The notes: a model not told the origin generated them from the sequence alone. A stretch of DNA of 8,131 nucleotides from Geosporobacter sp040797825 (GCA_040797825.1 JBFNEZ010000174.1:1-8131); one strand, 5' to 3'. Counted from the first letter of the stretch, positions 1 through 5,995 are shown. A program made the numbers and translations.

Positions 1-141
1 GGGTATGAGGCCATAGATACTAACAATCATGAGAAATATAAAAGACGACATTTCTTTGGCTTTTTCACGTCTATAAAAGGATATTTGACATTATTATCGA
101 ATACTTTTAATGAGATCTGCTTAAAAGAACCAGAATTATAA
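1..141 (+). CDS. C-terminal end of an unrecognised protein (partial)
   Basis: Frame 1 is open from the first base to a TAA at 139-141, giving 46 residues that start GYEAIDTNNHEKYKRRHF and end EICLKEPEL. The 5' end lies outside the window. The tail is basic and aromatic at first, then mildly hydrophobic. I do not recognise the family; the end of a transposase is one possibility, but no catalytic motif is visible. The next gene starts 71 bases downstream on the same strand and no convincing terminator separates them, so co-transcription with the ParA-like gene is possible. Confidence 0.45.
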   Translation, partial: GYEAIDTNNHEKYKRRHFFGFFTSIKGYLTLLSNTFNEICLKEPEL

Positions 142-212
142 TAAAATCTGCATGTGGATGTAAAATAGAGAAAACTTGAGAATAGAAAAATAGGAAAAGG
201 AGGTAAGTACCA

Positions 213-1004
213 ATGAAACGACTGGGAATTTACAATAATAAGGGTGGTGTAGGAAAGAGTACCCTTACCTGTAATCTGGGAGCGGGATTAGGGATGAAGC
301 TAGGATTTAAGACTTTAATTTTAGATTTAGACTCTCAAAGAGATACTTCTAAGTTTTTGGGTGTCACAGAAACGGACAAGGCCATTAATGATATCTTTGA
401 ACAAGAAGATGCTAAAAGAAAGGGAAGAGTCGTTGCCAATGAAATAAAGGTGAAGCATTGTATCATATCTAATATAAGAGAAAATGTAGACATTCTTACC
501 AATAGAGGATTAAAAATTATTGATGCCTATATCAAAGAGACAAAACGCTATGATCTAGTCTTTGGAAAACTACTTCGGGATTTAGAGGAAATGAATTATG
601 ATTGTGTATTGATAGATTGCGGCCCCTCTCAAACCAGTATTAATGATGCCATCCTGTCCTATGTGGATCATATTCTTTTACCTATTCAAACAGAAGCGGC
701 CAGTGTAGAAGCCGTTGAAAATGTATACGAATACCTAGAACTCCTGGACCTTCCGGAGACGAAGGTTAAATTTGTTGTTCCCAATATGTTTGATGTGAGG
801 CTCCTTGATGCCAAAAGAAATTTGGAACGAATCCATGAATATTTTAAAGGCAAACCACATGTAATTGTCACAGAACCCATTCAAAGAAGAGTGAAGATTA
901 CAGAAGCAGGTTCTCTAGGCAAGAGTGTATTTGAACATGATCCAGAGACTTCTCAGCAGATTTTAAAGGCTTTAGAAAGTGTAGTGACCTATTTGAACAA
1001 GTAA
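213..1004 (+). CDS. ParA/Soj/MinD-family ATPase, orphan
   Basis: This 263-residue protein is a cytoplasmic ParA-superfamily P-loop ATPase. The deviant Walker A motif KGGVGKST is at residues 10-17, with the signature Lys10 and catalytic Lys15. The A'-like segment LILDLDSQRD is at 35-44 and the Walker B strand CVLIDCGPS is at 131-139 with Asp135. ParA proteins dimerise on ATP, bind DNA or membrane surfaces and position cargo such as plasmids, chromosomes or protein complexes. The length fits a small ParA without an N-terminal HTH domain. The ATG is preceded by AAAAGGAGGT (195-204) at an 8-base spacing, so the start is firm. No ParB-type gene or parS-like repeat follows: the next gene is larE, 191 bases on. 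Its cargo is therefore unknown; it may act alone or with a partner upstream of the window. Confidence 0.9.
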   Translation: MKRLGIYNNKGGVGKSTLTCNLGAGLGMKLGFKTLILDLDSQRDTSKFLGVTETDKAINDIFEQEDAKRKGRVVANEIKVKHCIISNIRENVDILTNRGLKIIDAYIKETKRYDLVFGKLLRDLEEMNYDCVLIDCGPSQTSINDAILSYVDHILLPIQTEAASVEAVENVYEYLELLDLPETKVKFVVPNMFDVRLLDAKRNLERIHEYFKGKPHVIVTEPIQRRVKITEAGSLGKSVFEHDPETSQQILKALESVVTYLNK

Positions 1005-1006
1005 AT

Positions 1007-1040
1007 GGGATTCATCACTGCTTCTTCATCCCTTATTTTT
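1007..1040 (+). terminator. weak candidate terminator after the ParA-like gene
   Basis: GGGAT (1007-1011) can pair with ATCCC (1028-1032), and a T-rich run TTATTTTT follows directly. The stem is only 5 bp and the loop is 16 bases, so this is a weak call supported mainly by its position just after the stop codon. Confidence 0.3.
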
Positions 1041-1052
1041 AGGCAAAGAAAA

Positions 1053-1081
1053 TTGACCCTCAAAGGAAACTGTGATAAACT
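1053..1081 (+). promoter_or_regulatory. sigma-A-type promoter for the larE unit
   Basis: The -35 box TTGACC (1053-1058) lies 17 bases from the -10 box TAAACT (1076-1081). TGA immediately before the -10 gives an extended -10 element. Transcription would begin near 1088, leaving an untranslated leader of about 108 bases before the GTG of larE. The leader is AT-rich, and I found no recognisable riboswitch in it. Confidence 0.5.
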
Positions 1082-1195
1082 AAATCAAAGTATTCCGATT
1101 AAAATTATTGTTAAAAAATCATTCTTATTATAAGTAATAATCTAAAGGATTTATCTACTGTATAGAATGTTAATAAGATAGAGGGAGGGAATCAA

Positions 1196-2017
1196 GTGCA
1201 AGCATATGAAAAACTTGAGGATCTGAAAAAAATGATAAGGAAGTTAGAAAGTGCTGCAGTGGCCTTTTCAGGTGGAGTAGACAGTACATTTTTGCTTACG
1301 GTGGCAAAGGAAGTACTAGCTGAAAAAGTTATAGCAGTTACAGCCCGTTCATCTACATATCCTGAGAGAGAATTTCGTGAAGCCCAACAATACGCAGAAA
1401 AGATAGGCGTGCAACATATCGTAATTGTATCAGAAGAGTTAGAAATAGAAGGGTTTTCTAAGAATCCGACCAATCGCTGTTACTATTGCAAGCATGAACT
1501 ATTTTCAAAAATACAAGAGATTGCTAAGCAGTACCAAGTGAATTATGTTTTCGATGGATCAAATTATGATGATCTAGGAGACTATCGGCCTGGAATGCAA
1601 GCTGCAAAGGAATTAAAAGTAATTAGTCCTCTAAAAGAAGTGGAGTTGACAAAGGAAGATATCCGTCTGCTTTCTAAAGAAATGAACATTCCTACATGGA
1701 ATAAGCCTTCCTTTGCCTGTTTATCTTCCCGATTCCCCTATGGACAGGAAATCACTCCTGAGAAATTAAAGATGGTAGAGGAGGCAGAACAATTTCTGTT
1801 GGATAAGGGCTTTAGGCAAATGAGAGTAAGACATCATGGAGAAATTGCAAGAATCGAAGTTGCCAAGCAGGAAAGAGAAAAATTCTTTGATGTTCTATTA
1901 ATGGATGAAATAGGAAATTACCTTAAAAAGATTGGTTTTCCCTATGTAACTATAGATATCCTAGGCTATAGAACAGGAAGTATGAATGAAGTACTAAGTG
2001 AAGAAGAAAAAATATAA
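1196..2017 (+). CDS. larE: LarE-type ATP-dependent sulfur transferase
   Basis: The 273-residue protein belongs to the LarE branch of the PP-loop ATPases. The PP-loop SGGVDST is at residues 25-31. Other family motifs are NRCYYCKHELF near 93-103 and PSFACLSSRFPYG at 171-183. LarE adenylates the pincer-nucleotide precursor carboxylate and supplies sulfur for the nickel cofactor of lactate racemase. In Lactobacillus plantarum the sulfur comes sacrificially from Cys176, and Cys175 here sits in the matching motif. The extra CxxC pair (Cys95, Cys98) plus Cys175 resembles LarE proteins reported to bind a [4Fe-4S] cluster and use external sulfur; that is an inference. The start is GTG, with GAGGGAGGG at 1181-1189, 6 bases upstream. 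It is the first gene of a pair with the E1-like gene 31 bases downstream. No larA, larB or larC is in the window, so the true substrate may differ. Confidence 0.88.
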   Translation: MQAYEKLEDLKKMIRKLESAAVAFSGGVDSTFLLTVAKEVLAEKVIAVTARSSTYPEREFREAQQYAEKIGVQHIVIVSEELEIEGFSKNPTNRCYYCKHELFSKIQEIAKQYQVNYVFDGSNYDDLGDYRPGMQAAKELKVISPLKEVELTKEDIRLLSKEMNIPTWNKPSFACLSSRFPYGQEITPEKLKMVEEAEQFLLDKGFRQMRVRHHGEIARIEVAKQEREKFFDVLLMDEIGNYLKKIGFPYVTIDILGYRTGSMNEVLSEEEKI

Positions 2018-2048
2018 CTCTAAAAAGATGCTTTAGGAGGAGAAAGGA

Positions 2049-3059
2049 TTGGAAAGATACGCAAAACAAATTCTTTTTCAGGAAATCGGTAGAGAAGGAC
2101 AAGAAAAATTATTGGCATCTAAGGTTGTGATTATCGGATGTGGTGCATTGGGTACAGTTATTGCCAACAATTTGACGCGTTCAGGGGTTGGCTATATTAA
2201 GATTGTAGATAGAGATTATATTGAACTTTCTAATTTGCAACGCCAAATACTCTTTGATGAGGAGGATATTGAAAAAAATCTTCCTAAAGCTGTTGCTGCC
2301 CAAGAGAAGTTAAAAAAAATCAATTCTTCCATTGTCATCGAAAGTGTAATTGCGGATGTAAACGCTCGCAATATAGAAGGAATTTGTAAGGGAATGGATT
2401 TAATATTAGATGCTACAGATAACTTTAATATCCGATTCTTGATTAATGATATCTCTGTGAAACTCAATATCCCTTGGATCTATGGGGGCGCCATCAGCAG
2501 TACAGGCATGACCCATACCATTATCCCTGGAGAGACTCCTTGTTTTCGCTGTATGATGCCCGACATACCTCCTGCTGGAGCTGTAGATACCTGTGATTTG
2601 GTGGGGGTACTAAACAGCACCGTCAATGTGATTGCATCTCTTCAATCGGTAGAAGCCATAAAGCTTCTCATTGGCAAAAAGACGGATTTGATAAAAGGCG
2701 TACGATATATTGACATTTGGCATAATGATTTTGAAGTATTTGAGAAAAGAAGAAGAAAAGACTGCCCTACTTGTCAAGAATATCATTTTGAATACCTAGA
2801 GAATAGGACCGAAGATGCTGTATACCTATGTGGGCAGGATAGTATTCAGATTAATCCTATCAATAATAAAATCTCAACAGAAAGCATACTTCAGAAGCTT
2901 GAGGCTGCGGGAGTCAAAGTGCAGAAAAATGCCTTTTTTTTACGATTTAAAGTTGAAGAAGTACAAGTTACCCTTTTCTATGATGGTCGAGCCATTTTAA
3001 AAAATACCTCTGATATTGCCCATGCCAAATCTCTCTATGCAAGATATATTGGACTATAG
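2049..3059 (+). CDS. ThiF/MoeB/HesA-family E1-like adenylyltransferase
   Basis: This 336-residue protein is an E1-like enzyme that should adenylate the C-terminal Gly-Gly of a small ubiquitin-fold sulfur carrier. The nucleotide-binding motif GCGALG is at residues 30-35, followed by DRDYIELSNLQRQ (54-66) and DATDN (121-125). Zinc ligands are CFRC (Cys165, Cys168) and CPTC (Cys239, Cys242). The candidate catalytic cysteine is Cys182 in DTCDLVGVLNS, matching the ThiF/MoeB active-site region. A C-terminal extension of about 75 residues (LCGQDSIQI ... LYARYIGL) resembles the longer Bacillus-type ThiF proteins and is not a rhodanese domain. Start is TTG, with AGGAGG at 2035-2040 and an 8-base spacing. 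It follows larE by 31 bases and ends at a strong terminator. No ThiS/MoaD-like carrier is encoded nearby, so thiamine, molybdopterin or another sulfur pathway cannot be chosen from sequence alone. Confidence 0.88.
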   Translation: MERYAKQILFQEIGREGQEKLLASKVVIIGCGALGTVIANNLTRSGVGYIKIVDRDYIELSNLQRQILFDEEDIEKNLPKAVAAQEKLKKINSSIVIESVIADVNARNIEGICKGMDLILDATDNFNIRFLINDISVKLNIPWIYGGAISSTGMTHTIIPGETPCFRCMMPDIPPAGAVDTCDLVGVLNSTVNVIASLQSVEAIKLLIGKKTDLIKGVRYIDIWHNDFEVFEKRRRKDCPTCQEYHFEYLENRTEDAVYLCGQDSIQINPINNKISTESILQKLEAAGVKVQKNAFFLRFKVEEVQVTLFYDGRAILKNTSDIAHAKSLYARYIGL

Positions 3060-3063
3060 AAAT

Positions 3064-3115
3064 AAAAACCTACAATTCCTATTAAGCAGAGGCTTAATAG
3101 GAATTGTAGGTTTTT
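3064..3115. terminator. bidirectional intrinsic terminator, 24-bp perfect stem
   Basis: Positions 3064-3087 are perfectly complementary to 3092-3115 around a 4-base AGAG loop. The stem is flanked by an A-tract on the left and T7 on the right (3111-3117), so both strands read a GC-containing hairpin followed by a U-tract. It sits between the convergent ends of the E1-like gene (stop at 3059) and metA (stop at 3131) and should terminate both units. Confidence 0.93.
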
Positions 3116-3130
3116 TTATTTTCCTTTTCG

Positions 3131-4060
3131 TTAGAACTTTAAGTCCTTCAATCTTTCCAGCTCATAGGGCGTTTCTTGGTATACAAAGTAATTTAGCCAG
3201 TTAGAAAATAAAAGATTTGAATGACCGCGCCATCTCACAACAGGAGGGTTTTGTGGATTATCTGCTTCAAAATAATTTTGAGGAACTTGAATGGAATCTC
3301 CCTTCGCCATGTCCCTATCGTATTCTCCCTTTAAAGTTAAGGGATCATATTCTGAATGACCTGTTACGAAAATTTGTCTTCCTTCCGCACAAGCAACAAT
3401 ATAAACCCCTGCTTCATCTGATTCAGATAAGATGTAAAGACCTTCTATCTTTTCAATATCTTGGCGGCGGATTTCTGTATGCCGGGAATGGGGGGCAAAA
3501 AATACATCATCAAAACCCCTCAACAATTTATGACTTTTATGATAAATTTTATGGGGAAAAACTCCGAACATTTTTTGAGGCAATGGATATTTGGGAATAC
3601 CGTAGTGATAGTAAAGACCCGCTTGAGCAGCCCAACAGACATATAGGGTAGAGTAAACGTTATGTTTACTCCACTCCATGATTTCCATAATTTCATTCCA
3701 ATAGGTTACATCTTCAAAATCTAGATTTTCCACGGGAGCTCCTGTGATAATCAATCCATCAAACTTTTCATCCTTGATATCTTCAAAGGTATTATAGAAA
3801 TTTGTAAGATGTTCTTCTGGCGTATTCTTTGATAAGTGACTCTTGGCATGCAACAGGGTAATATCTACTTGCAGTGGAGAATTCCCTAACAGGCGCAAAA
3901 ACTGAATCTCTGTGGCTATTTTAGTAGGCATTAGATTCAATATGGCTATTTTCAATGGACGAATATCTTGGTGGTATGCTCGGGTATGATACATAACAAA
4001 TACATCTTCATTGTTTAAGACATCAGCCGCTGGAAGGCCATCTGGTATTTTAATCGGCAT
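3131..4060 (-). CDS. metA: homoserine O-acetyltransferase (MetA family)
   Basis: The 309-residue protein is a full-length MetA. The family triad is visible: Cys142 in VCWAAQ, then His235 and Glu237 in TGHSEYDP. Residue 111 is Glu (TGAPVENLDF). In characterised MetA enzymes, Glu at 111 favours acetyl-CoA, whereas Gly at that place gives succinyl-CoA as in E. coli. The predicted reaction is therefore L-homoserine plus acetyl-CoA to O-acetyl-L-homoserine in the cytoplasm, which is the substrate of the MetY encoded just upstream. The ATG is preceded by GAAGGAGAG. It is the second gene of the operon, 38 bases after the metY stop, so the tandem SAM-I riboswitches should control it too. Transcription ends at the hairpin 3064-3115. 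Database names such as succinyltransferase would probably be wrong for this copy. Confidence 0.94.
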   Translation of the reverse strand: MPIKIPDGLPAADVLNNEDVFVMYHTRAYHQDIRPLKIAILNLMPTKIATEIQFLRLLGNSPLQVDITLLHAKSHLSKNTPEEHLTNFYNTFEDIKDEKFDGLIITGAPVENLDFEDVTYWNEIMEIMEWSKHNVYSTLYVCWAAQAGLYYHYGIPKYPLPQKMFGVFPHKIYHKSHKLLRGFDDVFFAPHSRHTEIRRQDIEKIEGLYILSESDEAGVYIVACAEGRQIFVTGHSEYDPLTLKGEYDRDMAKGDSIQVPQNYFEADNPQNPPVVRWRGHSNLLFSNWLNYFVYQETPYELERLKDLKF

Positions 4061-4098
4061 ATTATCTCTCCTTCTCAGATGAATAACAAAATATAGGA

Positions 4099-5388
4099 TT
4101 AGCCTATAGCTTTTTGGAGGGCCTGATCCAAATCTTCAATTAAATCTTTAACATCCTCAAGACCAATAGAAAGTCTAATCATATCTGGTGTAACGCCTGC
4201 TGCTCTTTGCTCATCTTCAGTCAACTGTGCATGGGTTGTGCTGGCTGGGTGAATAACCAAGGATTTTGCATCGGCAACGTTGGCCAATAGGGAAAAAATT
4301 TCAAGGCTTTCGATAAATTTCTTCCCAGTCTCTGTACCGCCTTTGATCCCAAAGGTGAAAATGGAACCTGCTCCCTTAGGAAGATACTTTTCTGCTAGGG
4401 CATGATACTTGTTTCCGGGGAGACTTGGATAATTTACCCAAGCTACAGCAGGATGATTTTGCAAAAAATCTATAATTTGTTTTGTATTATATAGGTGTCT
4501 GTCAATTCTTAAGGATAGAGTTTCTAAGCCTTGTAACAATAAAAAGGAGTTAAAGGGGCTGATAGATGCCCCTGTATCGCGGAGCAGCTGTACTCTAGCT
4601 TTTAGAATATAGGCAGCAGGGCCAAAGGCTTCTGTATATTTGATGCCATTGTAGCTTGGATCTGGATCTGTTAGCCAGGGAAATCTTCCGCTTTTTTCCC
4701 AATCAAACTGGCCACCATCTACAATGACGCCGCCGATAGAAGTGCCGTGCCCGCCGATGAATTTTGTAGCAGAATGGACTACGATATCAGCGCCGAATTC
4801 GATAGGTCTGATAAGATAGGGCGTTCCGAAGGTATTGTCTACGATCAATGGTACACCATTTTCATGGGCAATAGCTGCCACCTTTTCAATATCAATCAAA
4901 TTGATACTGGGATTTCCAATGGTTTCAATATAGACCGCCTTTGTTTTTTCATTAATGGCTTTTCTAAAATTTTCAGGATCATCGGGATCTACAAAGATTG
5001 TTTGTATACCTAATCGAGGCAATGTTGCAGCAAAAAGATTATAGGTTCCACCATAGAGAGTGCTGGCTGAAACTATTTCATCTCCTGCTCCGGCGATATT
5101 TAAAATGGCATAAGTAATAGCTGCTGAACCAGAAGCTGTAGCAAGAGCGCCTACACCTCCTTCAAGAGCAGCGATTCTCTGTTCAAATACATCATTTGTA
5201 GGATTCATAATCCTTGTATAAATATTTCCAAATTCCTTTAAAGCGAAAAGATTAGCAGCATGCTCTGGATCATTAAATACATAAGAGGTAGTTTGATAAA
5301 TGGGTACGGCACGAGATCCTGTTGTAGGATCGGGTTTTTGACCACCGTGAACCTGAAGGGTATCAAAGCCTAATTTTTTTTCTGACAT
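4099..5388 (-). CDS. metY: O-acetylhomoserine sulfhydrylase (MetY)
   Basis: The 429-residue protein is a Cys/Met-metabolism PLP enzyme of fold type I with the length typical of MetY. The PLP-binding lysine is Lys209 in HSATKFIGGHG. The cofactor-contacting Asp184 is in IVDNTFGTPY, the phosphate-binding region is TASGSAA (84-90), and YTRIMNPT is at 57-64. It converts O-acetylhomoserine and sulfide to homocysteine and acetate; related enzymes can also accept thiol or protein thiocarboxylate sulfur. The ATG at 5388 has AAAAGGAGA (5405-5397) upstream at normal spacing. It is the first gene of the metY-metA operon, downstream of two SAM-I riboswitches. The pairing with an acetyl-type MetA supports sulfhydrylase over cystathionine gamma-synthase activity, although the latter cannot be excluded from sequence. 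Confidence 0.94.
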   Translation of the reverse strand: MSEKKLGFDTLQVHGGQKPDPTTGSRAVPIYQTTSYVFNDPEHAANLFALKEFGNIYTRIMNPTNDVFEQRIAALEGGVGALATASGSAAITYAILNIAGAGDEIVSASTLYGGTYNLFAATLPRLGIQTIFVDPDDPENFRKAINEKTKAVYIETIGNPSINLIDIEKVAAIAHENGVPLIVDNTFGTPYLIRPIEFGADIVVHSATKFIGGHGTSIGGVIVDGGQFDWEKSGRFPWLTDPDPSYNGIKYTEAFGPAAYILKARVQLLRDTGASISPFNSFLLLQGLETLSLRIDRHLYNTKQIIDFLQNHPAVAWVNYPSLPGNKYHALAEKYLPKGAGSIFTFGIKGGTETGKKFIESLEIFSLLANVADAKSLVIHPASTTHAQLTEDEQRAAGVTPDMIRLSIGLEDVKDLIEDLDQALQKAIG

Positions 5389-5472
5389 GAAATATCTCTC
5401 CTTTTATTTTTTAATATTTGCTTACTTCTAAGAAAACATAATCAATGGGCATATCCAATGTTTATAAATAAA

Positions 5473-5497
5473 TATCTCTGTCAAGATGACAGAGATA
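5473..5497 (-). terminator. terminator of the gene-proximal SAM-I riboswitch
   Basis: An 11-bp perfect stem (5497-5487 with 5483-5473) closes a 3-base loop. On the - strand it is followed by TTTATTTAT, a U-rich but interrupted tract. It lies between the second SAM-I aptamer and the metY ribosome-binding site and is the expected off-state hairpin. The GAGAGA on the 3' side of aptamer helix P1 can alternatively pair with the TCTC of this stem, giving an antiterminator. On the + strand a T6 run (5502-5507) starts 4 bases past the stem, so it may also act in that direction. Confidence 0.85.
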
Positions 5498-5514
5498 GAA
5501 TGTTTTTTCTTTCT

Positions 5515-5618
5515 CTCACATCTTTCAGTATGACAATACTGCAGGAATTGGCACCGCTGCTTTAAAAGCCGGTTGCCGGGTTTCATAGGGCCAGACCCTC
5601 CACCTCTCTAGATATGAG
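5515..5618 (-). ncRNA. SAM-I (S-box) riboswitch, copy 2, proximal to metY
   Basis: Read on the - strand, this has the SAM-I hallmarks in order: AGAGAGGTGGAGGG, CTGGCCCTATGAAACC, CCGGCAACC, GGTGCCAATTCC. P1 forms between 5618-5611 (CTCATATC) and 5522-5515 (GATGTGAG), 8 bp with one G-U pair. P4 is CAGTAT/ATACTG with a 4-base loop. SAM binding would stabilise P1 and allow the terminator at 5473-5497, turning off metY-metA. It differs from copy 1 at one base in the 69-base core: U instead of A (5595) in the GGGnCUGGCCC hairpin, next to the bases that form the pseudoknot. The effect is unknown. Confidence 0.95.
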
Positions 5619-5779
5619 TCGATATTTTGTTTTAAATTCAAAAAACCTCTTTCTAGGCGAAAGAGGCGGCAGGCATTGCGGCTCTCTCTCATCTGGCGAT
5701 GCAATGCATCGCAGGAATTGGCACCGCTGCTTTAAAAGCCGGTTGCCGGGTTTCATAGGGCCAGTCCCTCCACCTCTCT
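5541..5779. repeat. direct repeat of the SAM-I aptamer core (two 69-base copies)
   Basis: Positions 5541-5609 and 5711-5779 match at 68 of 69 bases; the only difference is 5595 (A) versus 5765 (T). Sequence on both sides of the repeat is unrelated at base level, even where it forms equivalent helices (P1, P4, terminator). The offset is 170 bases. This suggests a duplication whose core has been held constant by ligand-binding selection or by gene conversion. Confidence 0.95.
5640..5666 (-). terminator. terminator of the promoter-proximal SAM-I riboswitch
   Basis: On the - strand an 8-bp stem, CCTCTTTC/GAAAGAGG (5666-5659 with 5653-5646), closes a 5-base loop and is followed by T6 (5645-5640). 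The 3' strand of aptamer P1 (GAGAGAG) can pair with CTCTTTC of the stem through one G-U pair, giving the expected antiterminator switch. This hairpin would stop transcription before the second riboswitch is even made. Confidence 0.9.
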
Positions 5780-5788
5780 GGATAAGAG
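5686..5788 (-). ncRNA. SAM-I (S-box) riboswitch, copy 1, promoter-proximal
   Basis: On the - strand the element carries the canonical SAM-I core: the kink-turn region AGAGAGGTGGAGGG, the loop and pseudoknot segment ACTGGCCC, ATGAAACCCGGCAACC, and GGTGCCAATTCC. P1 pairs 5788-5781 (CTCTTATC) with 5693-5686 (GATGAGAG), 8 bp with one G-U pair. P4 is the 7-bp GCGATGC/GCATCGC with a 3-base loop. It lies about 35 bases downstream of the predicted transcription start and is followed by its own terminator (5640-5666). Bound SAM should cause termination and lower metY-metA expression. Confidence 0.96.
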
Positions 5789-5829
5789 AATTTATTCAAT
5801 AATTATTTTGGTTAAAGATTATAATATGA

Positions 5830-5858
5830 ATTATAAAGCTCAGAAACTTAGTTGTCAA
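5830..5858 (-). promoter_or_regulatory. consensus sigma-A promoter of the SAM-riboswitch/metY/metA operon
   Basis: On the - strand TTGACA (5858-5853) is separated by exactly 17 bases from TATAAT (5835-5830), both perfect consensus hexamers. Transcription would start near 5823. Such a strong promoter is expected when control is exerted after initiation, by riboswitch termination. Confidence 0.88.
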
Positions 5859-5894
5859 TCATCTTTTTGTAAACCTTATAGAAAACTTTTAAGC

Positions 5895-5903
5895 TGATAT
5901 AAT
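5895..5903 (+). promoter_or_regulatory. extended -10 promoter for the small envelope-gene unit
   Basis: TGATATAAT (5895-5903) is a perfect extended -10 element, 93 bases before the ATG at 5996. No good -35 hexamer lies 16-18 bases upstream (CTTATA at 5875-5880 at best). It sits back to back with the metY promoter, so the two units diverge from a compact region. Confidence 0.5.
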
Positions 5904-5995
5904 CTATGCTTTCTTTTTTACAAAATGGGAAGGAGATTAGGGCAGCAAGAAGAATATGTAAAACAAGACATAAAATATAAGAGGAGATAAATAAT

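Noticed and set aside
85..113. Perfect TTGACA at 85-90 as a promoter for the ParA-like gene
   Set aside because: The hexamer 17 bases downstream is TAATGA, only two matches to the -10 consensus, and the site lies inside the upstream reading frame.
1125..1140. Inverted repeat TTATTA-TAAG-TAATAA upstream of larE as an operator
   Set aside because: It consists only of A/T arms in an AT-rich leader, does not align well with Fur or PerR boxes, and could easily arise by chance.
3217..3651. 144-codon open frame on the + strand
   Set aside because: It lies antisense inside metA, whose catalytic residues and length are intact, and it has no family motif of its own.
5614..5802. 62-codon open frame on the + strand
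   Set aside because: It runs antisense through the promoter-proximal SAM-I riboswitch and its terminator, has no ribosome-binding site, and its composition follows RNA structure rather than a protein.
5925..5990. 21-codon leader peptide starting MGRRLGQQ before the 53-residue membrane protein
   Set aside because: No ribosome-binding site precedes the ATG, and the AAGGAG lies inside the frame.
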